Of a stretch of DNA of 57,509 nt, positions 52,553 to 57,509 are shown one piece after another; the stretch's first letter is position 1; every line of letters begins with the position of its first letter. The position numbers and the translations under genes are program-made. The notes below the pieces were generated by a model. The model saw nothing but the letters and a program-made list of their open reading frames with translations, did no database searches and was not told the origin of the DNA. This DNA is from Persephonella sp. (lineage in GTDB: Bacteria; Aquificota; Aquificia; Aquificales; Hydrogenothermaceae), in assembly GCF_027023985.1 (NCBI RefSeq), contig NZ_JALVTW010000003.1, positions 1 through 57,509 on the forward strand, in the 5' to 3' direction.

Positions 52553-52581
52553 TTGACAAATGAATTTTCATTCATTATCTT
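52553..52581 (+). promoter_or_regulatory. promoter with embedded palindromic operator of the nickel transporter operon
   Basis: TTGACA (52553-52558) is followed after exactly 17 bases by TATCTT (52576-52581). The spacer holds AATGAAT-TTTC-ATTCATT (52559-52576). The same palindrome with a different 4-base centre precedes hypB at 54904-54921, so a shared repressor is likely. Confidence 0.75.
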
Positions 52582-52613
52582 GGATAAAAGAATAGCAATA
52601 TTGGAGATGCAGA

Positions 52614-53282
52614 ATGCATATTCCGGACGGTTATTTATCACCTGTGACATATATACCTTCTTATGCTGTAGCTGTGCCTCTTATGGCCTATGGTATAAAA
52701 AAACTAAAAGAAAAACTTAATGACCAGACATTTCCATTGATATCCTCTTTAACTGCTATGTCTTTTTTGATAATGATGATAAACATTCCCATCCCCGGGG
52801 GAACAAGTGGACATGCCATTGGAACAGCTGCTATTTCCATTCTGATTGACCCGTGGATAGCTTTTATATCTATTAGCCTTGTTTTACTGATACAGGCGCT
52901 TATTTTTGGAGATGGTGGAATAACAGCATGGGCTGTTAATTCTCTTGCTATGGGTTTTGTTGCATCATTTGTAGCTTATTACACATATAAAGGATTATCT
53001 AAATTTAATGAAAATATAGCCCTGTTTATTTCCGGCTGGCTTTCCATAGTGGCAGCTTCTTTTATTATTGCTGTATTTTTAGGTGTTCAACCTGTTATTG
53101 CCCATACCTCTGATGGAAAACCGTTATTCTTTCCGTTTGGCCTTGAAATAACAATTCCAGCTCTTGTTGGTTCCCATATGCTTTATTTTGGTATTGTTGA
53201 GGGGATATATACGCTTATTGTTATAAAGTTTATTGAGAAGATTAAAAATCCATTTTTAAAAGGAAGGGTAAAAAATGCATAA
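52614..53282 (+). CDS. cbiM: ECF transporter substrate-binding/permease component CbiM/NikM
   Basis: The 222-residue protein begins MHIPDGYLSP, where Met1, His2 and later His residues bind Co2+ or Ni2+ in this family, and has about six transmembrane helices, with TSGHAIGTAAI around residue 65. With HypB and a hydrogenase gene just downstream, nickel is the likely substrate. It is translationally coupled to the next gene, whose start overlaps by 8 bases. Confidence 0.88.
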   Translation: MHIPDGYLSPVTYIPSYAVAVPLMAYGIKKLKEKLNDQTFPLISSLTAMSFLIMMINIPIPGGTSGHAIGTAAISILIDPWIAFISISLVLLIQALIFGDGGITAWAVNSLAMGFVASFVAYYTYKGLSKFNENIALFISGWLSIVAASFIIAVFLGVQPVIAHTSDGKPLFFPFGLEITIPALVGSHMLYFGIVEGIYTLIVIKFIEKIKNPFLKGRVKNA

Positions 53283-53571
53283 AAAACTCCTTCTGCCTGT
53301 GTTTTTACTGCTTGTTGCCGTTCCCTTAGGGCTGCTTACAGATAAACCTGCATGGGGAGAATGGGAGCAGGATTTTTATAAACAGGTTATTGGTTTTATT
53401 CCTTCAGGAATAAAACATGGAAATTTAATAAAAGCTGTAATCCCTGATTACTCCTTAAATGGTATTCCTGAAGTTGTATCTTATTACATATCTGCTATTA
53501 TTGGAATTGCTGTTATATTTTTATTTTTCCACACTCTAAAACTTTTTATCAGGTCAAAAGGTGAAGGATAA
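53275..53571 (+). CDS. PDGLE/CbiN-NikN-like small ECF transporter subunit
   Basis: The 98-residue protein has two transmembrane helices (about 4-22 and 67-90) around a periplasmic loop, with PLGLLTDKPAWGEW resembling the PDGLE-domain start (P.GLE.....W). Such small subunits accompany CbiM/NikM and are needed for metal uptake. It overlaps cbiM by 8 bases and the cbiQ-like gene by 11. Confidence 0.7.
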   Translation: MHKKLLLPVFLLLVAVPLGLLTDKPAWGEWEQDFYKQVIGFIPSGIKHGNLIKAVIPDYSLNGIPEVVSYYISAIIGIAVIFLFFHTLKLFIRSKGEG

Positions 53572-54112
53572 ACTATTTTTTGTCCTGTATTTGCTTGGCA
53601 TAATCGCTCTTACTTCTGTTCATAATCTATGGTTCTTTGTTGTTTTTCTCAGCTTTTTATTTGTTTTTTCAGGAAAAGATATTTTTTCTATACTAAAGAA
53701 AACAGCCTTTTCTATAATCCTGTTTAACAGTATAGTTAGCATAAGCTATATCATTTATTCTGTTTTGAAAAATCAGGAATGGTTTGAGTATATAATTCTT
53801 CTTAATTTGAGGGTTTTTACCATTACATTTATGACATTTCTTTTCATACAAAAGATAAATATATTCAAAGCTTTATCATTTTCTAAAACACTGCAGTTTT
53901 TAGTTGTTCTATCTTATAGCCAGATTTTGATCTATAAAAAATCCTTTAATGAATTTAAACTGGCACTAAAAAGCCGAATTATACAGAAACCTGAAAGAAA
54001 GGATATGTATAATTTTATCTCAAGGGTATCTTATTTCTTTTTGAATAAGTCTATAAATAACTCAAAAGAAATTTCACAAGCAATGAAATCAAGGGGATTT
54101 TTTATAGATTGA
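53561..54112 (+). CDS. cbiQ: ECF transporter T component CbiQ/NikQ (short)
   Basis: The 183-residue membrane protein has about five hydrophobic segments and ends with the conserved coupling-helix type motif AMKSRGF, where Ala-Met-x-x-Arg-Gly contacts the ATPase. It is shorter than the usual 220-250 residues. GTG 53561 is the start, overlapping the previous gene by 11 bases. Confidence 0.78.
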   Translation: MKDKLFFVLYLLGIIALTSVHNLWFFVVFLSFLFVFSGKDIFSILKKTAFSIILFNSIVSISYIIYSVLKNQEWFEYIILLNLRVFTITFMTFLFIQKINIFKALSFSKTLQFLVVLSYSQILIYKKSFNEFKLALKSRIIQKPERKDMYNFISRVSYFFLNKSINNSKEISQAMKSRGFFID

Positions 54113-54885
54113 GTATGATAAAAATAGAAAATCTTTTTTTTAAATATGAAAATAAAGAAATTTTAAAGGATATATCTTTTTCTGTTAAGAAGGGAGAAAA
54201 AATTGTTCTCCTTGGTATAAATGGAAGCGGAAAATCAACACTTTTAAAAATATTAAACGGTCTAATTTTTGCTCAGAAAGGAATATATGTTTATAAAAAC
54301 ACACAAATAACTCCTAAACAGCTTAAGGACAAAAATTTTGCAAAACAATTTAGAAAAGAAGTTGTTCTCCTTTTCCAAAATCCTGATAGTATGTTGTTTA
54401 ACTCTACTGTTTATGATGAAATTGCCTTCGGTCTCCGTCAGCTTGGAATGGATAACATAGACGAAAGGGTTAAATACTGGGCAAATAAACTTGGAGTTTA
54501 TAGATATTTAGACAGACCGCCTTTTGACCTTTCTGGTGGAGAAAAACAAAAAGTATGCCTTGCCTCACTTCTTGCTTTGGAACCTGAATTGCTTTTACTT
54601 GATGAACCTACTGCAAATCTTGATCCAAGAAGTATAGGCTGGCTTGTTGATTTTCTGTATGAGCTTGATATTACTGTTATTACTACTACCCATAATTTAA
54701 GCTTATCTTTAGAACTCGGGGATAGGGGGCTTGTCCTGTCTGAAAATCATCAGCTTATATATGATGGAAATCTTGAGGGATTTGTCAAAGATATAGAAAA
54801 GCTAAAAGAGGCTAATCTGATACATACCCATAAACACAGACACGGCAAAGTTATCCATACCCATTACCATCTCCATGACTTTTGA
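54109..54885 (+). CDS. cbiO: ECF transporter ATPase CbiO/NikO with His-rich C terminus
   Basis: The 258-residue ABC ATPase has Walker A GINGSGKST (about 35-43), Q-loop in LLFQNPDSM, the signature FDLSGGEKQK (about 140), and Walker B LLLDEPTANLD. The end is His-rich (HTHKHRHGKVIHTHYHLHDF), unlike most CbiO proteins, and could store or sense nickel. It overlaps cbiQ by 4 bases; start may be TTG 54109 or ATG 54115. Confidence 0.9.
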   Translation: MSMIKIENLFFKYENKEILKDISFSVKKGEKIVLLGINGSGKSTLLKILNGLIFAQKGIYVYKNTQITPKQLKDKNFAKQFRKEVVLLFQNPDSMLFNSTVYDEIAFGLRQLGMDNIDERVKYWANKLGVYRYLDRPPFDLSGGEKQKVCLASLLALEPELLLLDEPTANLDPRSIGWLVDFLYELDITVITTTHNLSLSLELGDRGLVLSENHQLIYDGNLEGFVKDIEKLKEANLIHTHKHRHGKVIHTHYHLHDF

Positions 54886-54903
54886 TTTCAAGTGTATTAT
54901 ATT

Positions 54904-54921
54904 AATGAATATCCATTCATT
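54904..54921 (+). promoter_or_regulatory. palindromic operator at hypB
   Basis: AATGAAT-ATCC-ATTCATT, 7-bp perfect arms with a 4-base centre, identical in arms and spacing to the operator in the nickel transporter promoter (52559-52576). It starts next to a -10-like TATATT (54898-54903) and abuts the hypB ribosome-binding site AGGAGG (54922-54927). A bound repressor here would block transcription start. No good -35 box is seen. Confidence 0.75.
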
Positions 54922-54933
54922 AGGAGGATTAAA

Positions 54934-55695
54934 ATGTGTAAAGACTGCGGTTGTTCTATAACAGATACACATCATCATCACGACCATGAACACCATCATC
55001 ACCATCATCATGGGAACCCAACCCTTGAGGATAAAAAAACTGTTGAAGTAATAACAAAAATCCTTGATGCCAATGACAAACAGGCAGAAAGCAACAGAAA
55101 ACATTTTGACCAACACGGAATTTTTGCGATAAATCTTATGAGTTCACCGGGAGCCGGTAAAACAACACTTTTAGAAAAAACAATAGAACTTTTAAATAAT
55201 GAGCTAAAAATCGGTGTTATAGAAGGAGATTTAGAAACCAATAGAGATGCAGAGAGAATAAAGGCAAAAGGTGTTCCTGCATACCAAATCACAACAGGGC
55301 AGGCCTGCCATCTTGACGCCTTTATGGTTCATGAAGGAATACACCATTTGCCCCTTGAAGAGCTTGATATTGTATTTGTTGAAAATGTAGGAAATCTGGT
55401 TTGTCCTGCCTCCTATGACATAGGAACTCATCTTAATGTTGTTCTTCTTTCTGTTCCTGAAGGAGACGATAAACCTGCGAAATATCCTGTGATGTTTAGA
55501 AGTGCTGATCTTATGCTTATAACAAAAACAGACCTTCTTCCTTACTTTGACTTCGATGTCAAAAAAGCCATTGAAGAGGCCAGAGCCTTAAATCCTAAGA
55601 TGGACGTTATACAGATTTCCACCAAAACAGGAGAAGGCTTGGATAAATGGATTAATTACATAAAGCTGAAATCTTCTCTAAGAAGCATAGTATAG
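54934..55695 (+). CDS. hypB: hydrogenase nickel incorporation GTPase HypB
   Basis: The 253-residue protein has an N-terminal CGCS nickel site (MCKDCGCS), a His-rich stretch (HHHHDHEHHHHHHHG) for nickel storage, and a GTPase domain: Walker A MSSPGAGKTT, switch metal site with Cys-His in TGQACHLDA, VENVGNLVCP, and TKTDLL (base specificity). It loads nickel into [NiFe] hydrogenase with HypA. The start at 54934 follows AGGAGG. Confidence 0.95.
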   Translation: MCKDCGCSITDTHHHHDHEHHHHHHHGNPTLEDKKTVEVITKILDANDKQAESNRKHFDQHGIFAINLMSSPGAGKTTLLEKTIELLNNELKIGVIEGDLETNRDAERIKAKGVPAYQITTGQACHLDAFMVHEGIHHLPLEELDIVFVENVGNLVCPASYDIGTHLNVVLLSVPEGDDKPAKYPVMFRSADLMLITKTDLLPYFDFDVKKAIEEARALNPKMDVIQISTKTGEGLDKWINYIKLKSSLRSIV

Positions 55696-55708
55696 TCCTT
55701 TGAAACCT

Positions 55709-55765
55709 CTGCTTTGATATTTTGACCTAATATTCTTATACTTATATTCATATAAAACAAAGCAG
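55709..55765 (+). promoter_or_regulatory. long inverted repeat upstream of the TetR gene
   Basis: CTGCTTTG (55709-55716) is repeated inverted as CAAAGCAG (55758-55765), 41 bases apart, flanking promoter-like DNA (TTGACC at 55722-55727 and an AT-rich -10 region). It may be an autoregulatory operator of the following TetR gene or part of a leader. It does not match the AATGAAT palindrome. Confidence 0.4.
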
Positions 55766-55775
55766 GGGTTATACA

Positions 55776-56378
55776 TTGTCAAAGGTAAAAAGAGTTTCTA
55801 AAGAAGAAAGAAAACAAGAAATAGTAAAAACAGCCTGTAAACTTTTTGCAGAAAAGGGATATTACAATACAACCATTCCAGACATAGCAGAAGCTATGGG
55901 AATGAGCGTTGGGAATTTATATAACTATTTCAGTTCAAAAGAAGAACTGGCTAAATACATAATGAAATACTCCTCTAAACTTCTGGGAGATGAGATAAAA
56001 AAAATAAATGAGGAAAATATAACCACAAAAGAAAAAATTTATAAGATTGTAAGGAGATTTTTTGAGATAGCACAGCAGCAGCCTGAATTAATTGAGTATT
56101 TCCTCAGGGTTTTCTTATCAAACAGAGAAGTTTTTGATGAAGGTTGTGAAGGATTTTTATGCGTAAATGAAGTGGTAACAGAACTTATGCTGTTTTTAGA
56201 AGAAGGAGCAAGAAAAGGGGATTTAAGACAGCAAGATTTCTTCCCCGCATTTGTTACAATGATGGGGCCCCTTGGTGGAATGGTTTTTCTGCAAGGAGAA
56301 AATGTTTTACCTAAATCCCCTATAGAATATTCAGATGAACTTGCAGAGAATATATGGCGTGCATTGAAAAATGACTAA
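55776..56378 (+). CDS. TetR-family transcriptional regulator
   Basis: The 200-residue protein has an N-terminal TetR DNA-binding domain (about 8-60, TIPDIAEAMGMSVGNLYNYFSSKEELAKYI) and a helical C-terminal ligand domain I cannot assign. It lies between hypB and the hydrogenase small-subunit gene, overlapping the latter by 8 bases, and starts at TTG 55776. I infer it controls the AATGAAT-N4-ATTCATT palindromes in front of the nickel transporter and hypB. Confidence 0.9.
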   Translation: MSKVKRVSKEERKQEIVKTACKLFAEKGYYNTTIPDIAEAMGMSVGNLYNYFSSKEELAKYIMKYSSKLLGDEIKKINEENITTKEKIYKIVRRFFEIAQQQPELIEYFLRVFLSNREVFDEGCEGFLCVNEVVTELMLFLEEGARKGDLRQQDFFPAFVTMMGPLGGMVFLQGENVLPKSPIEYSDELAENIWRALKND

Positions 56379-57300
56379 AAAAACACTGCTATGGCTTCAA
56401 GGATTATCATGTAATGGAAATTCCCAGTCTCTATTAAATGCAGAAAATCCATCCTCTTATGAAATTTTTTCAAAAATAGACCTGATATTCCATCCAGAAA
56501 TCAGCTATAAAGAAGATATCCTGCAAGTTCTAAACAAAGTTTTATCAGGCAAGAAAAAAGTAAATTTTCTGATAATAGAAGGCAGTATAACAACAGATAA
56601 GCGTTTTCACAGAATAGGGGAACTTTCAATAGGTGAGATTGTTTTAGAACTAAAAGATAAAGTTGATTACATTATTGCAGCCGGAAACTGTGCATCTTTT
56701 GGCAACATTCCTGCTACTTTTCCTGAAAATCCTGATGTAAAAGGACTACAATTTACATTCAAAGAAAAAAAAGGTTTTCTTCCCTCTGATTTTAAAACGA
56801 AATCTGGCTATCCCGTAATAAATATTCCCGGATGTCCTATGCACCCTGCATGGTTTATGCAAACCCTCATTGCACTTCTTGAAGGAAGAGAAGTTATCTT
56901 AGACAGCTTTAATAGACCAAAAGAGCTTTTTATGTATCTTTCCCATAATGGATGCACAAGAAATGAATATTTTGAATGGAAAACAGAGGCAGAAGAGTTT
57001 GGACATAAAGAAGGCTGTCTTTTTTATAATCTTGGTTGTAGAGGACCAATGACCCATGCACCGTGTAATAAAATTTTATGGAATAGGATATCTTCTAAAA
57101 CCAGAGCAGGAATGCCTTGTATTGGTTGCACAGAATTTGATTTTTCATTAAGGGAAAACTTCTTTGAAACAAAGAAAAATATGGGAATTCCTGAAGAAGT
57201 CCCTTTAGGAGTTTCAAAAAGAGCATACATAACAATAACTGGCGTAGCAAAAACTCTAAAAAACGAAAGAGTCTCTAAAAAGTTAGAGGAGACAGATTAA
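56371..57300 (+). CDS. [NiFe] hydrogenase small subunit, group 2-like (no signal peptide)
   Basis: The 309-residue protein begins LLWLQGLSCNGNSQSL, the CxGN variant of the proximal-cluster motif found in group 2 cyanobacterial-type and sensor hydrogenases, and has AAGNCASFGNIPA, INIPGCPMHP, and the C-terminal cluster ligands in CPHNG-like HNGCTRNEYF, EGCLFYNLGC and AGMPCIGCTEF. No twin-arginine signal is present, so it is cytosolic. The large subunit is not within the window, so is probably further on or elsewhere. Confidence 0.85.
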   Translation: MTKKTLLWLQGLSCNGNSQSLLNAENPSSYEIFSKIDLIFHPEISYKEDILQVLNKVLSGKKKVNFLIIEGSITTDKRFHRIGELSIGEIVLELKDKVDYIIAAGNCASFGNIPATFPENPDVKGLQFTFKEKKGFLPSDFKTKSGYPVINIPGCPMHPAWFMQTLIALLEGREVILDSFNRPKELFMYLSHNGCTRNEYFEWKTEAEEFGHKEGCLFYNLGCRGPMTHAPCNKILWNRISSKTRAGMPCIGCTEFDFSLRENFFETKKNMGIPEEVPLGVSKRAYITITGVAKTLKNERVSKKLEETD

Positions 57301-57308
57301 ATAAAATG

Positions 57309-57336
57309 ACGTATATTATATGAAAGAAATATACGT
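57309..57336 (+). promoter_or_regulatory. palindromic operator upstream of the antitoxin-like gene
   Basis: ACGTATATT (57309-57317) and AATATACGT (57328-57336) form a perfect 9-bp inverted repeat with a 10-base spacer, just 15 bases before the TTG start. Ribbon-helix-helix antitoxins bind such sites to repress their own operons. Confidence 0.6.
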
Positions 57337-57351
57337 AAAGAGGTACCAATT

Positions 57352-57509
57352 TTGCATACCAAATTAACTTTAAGAATAGAAACAGATTTAATAGAAAATG
57401 TAAAAGAGCTTTCCCAGAAAAAAGGAAAGTCCATATCTAAGATTGTGGAAAATTATTTTAAACTAATCTTAAAAGATAAAGAAAAAAATGAAGAATTAAC
57501 TCCAACAGT
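57352..57509 (+). CDS. ribbon-helix-helix antitoxin-like protein (DUF6364 type), 3' end outside window
   Basis: From TTG 57352 the frame reads MHTKLTLRIETDLIENVKEL, then SQKKGKSISKIVENYFK, the strand-helix-helix pattern of DUF6364/RHH antitoxins. The open frame runs beyond the window end at about residue 52. GAGGT precedes the start. A toxin, usually a PIN-domain ribonuclease, would be expected next. Start choice is by motif and site spacing. Confidence 0.75.
   Translation, partial: MHTKLTLRIETDLIENVKELSQKKGKSISKIVENYFKLILKDKEKNEELTPT

Noticed and set aside
54802-55116. Minus-strand ORF rich in Met and Val opposite the hypB start
   Set aside because: It is the antisense of the His-codon run of hypB and the cbiO tail, giving artificial Met/Val repeats.

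Overview
The window reads as a chromosomal segment of a thermophilic, AT-rich, hydrogen-oxidising bacterium of the Aquificales, most likely Hydrogenothermaceae (Persephonella/Sulfurihydrogenibium-like). Evidence: a complete reverse gyrase, the tRNA 2-thiolation pair TtuA/TtuB, myo-inositol-phosphate synthase, a Hydrogenobacter-type metal-independent phosphoserine phosphatase, HisZ, and a soluble group 2-like [NiFe] hydrogenase small subunit beside HypB and a nickel-type ECF transporter. Taxonomy is inferred from gene content only.

Layout. 1-108: end of one tRNA plus tRNA-Glu. 112-2284 (minus): SLOG protein, membrane protein and a split PA2778/PA2779-like set (C39 peptidase, TPR lipoprotein, small membrane protein). 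2299-3952: TnpB-type element with a structured 3' end. 4105-9263 (plus): radical SAM KamA, class V aminotransferase, PspA, HisZ, SlyD. 9275-12283 (minus): GDPD, then a copper ATPase whose metal-binding domain lies in a -1 frame separated by an A9 run. 12412-15036 (plus): alanine racemase with an apparent CTG start, NtrC-type regulator, frameshifted 4-oxalocrotonate tautomerase. 15065-18552 (minus): beta-barrel protein, Ino1, SerA. 18553-19402: a long non-coding stretch with a structured-RNA candidate and two overlooked small membrane ORFs. 19399-25714 (plus): PTPS-family enzyme, KaiC-like ATPase, HTH regulator, reverse gyrase, ThiS-like protein. 25711-27905 (minus): DUF1439 lipoprotein, QueF, prenyl synthase, YraN. 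27968-30645 (plus): PurB and a DUF4139 protein. 30767-31331: orphan CRISPR array, 9 repeats, transcribed on the minus strand. 31672-33483 (plus): MiaB and a DUF151 nuclease.

33480-45740 is almost wholly minus: rpmF-plsX-fabH, small envelope/redox genes, LolA, an AT-rich singleton of unknown function, CnoX-like thioredoxin, TtuA/TtuB, Nudix, and a STAS plus HATPase-GNAT pair. 45834-52497: MscS, then amidase, glycosyltransferase and a GGDEF/EAL protein interrupted by an in-frame amber codon. 52614-57300 (plus): nickel ECF transporter, HypB, TetR and hydrogenase small subunit, with one shared palindromic operator at two promoters. The window ends inside an antitoxin-like gene preceded by a palindrome.

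Functional threads: heat adaptation (reverse gyrase, s2T54 tRNA thiolation, inositol phosphate), serine biosynthesis (SerA, class V aminotransferase, PspA), queuosine/pterin chemistry (QueF, PTPS family), and nickel supply to hydrogenase (ECF transporter with His-rich ATPase, His-rich HypB, SlyD). No cas gene is present. The observations most worth following are the copA frameshift site, the TnpB 3' RNA, the nickel-regulon operator, the CTG start of alr, and the structured RNA near 18.9 kb.
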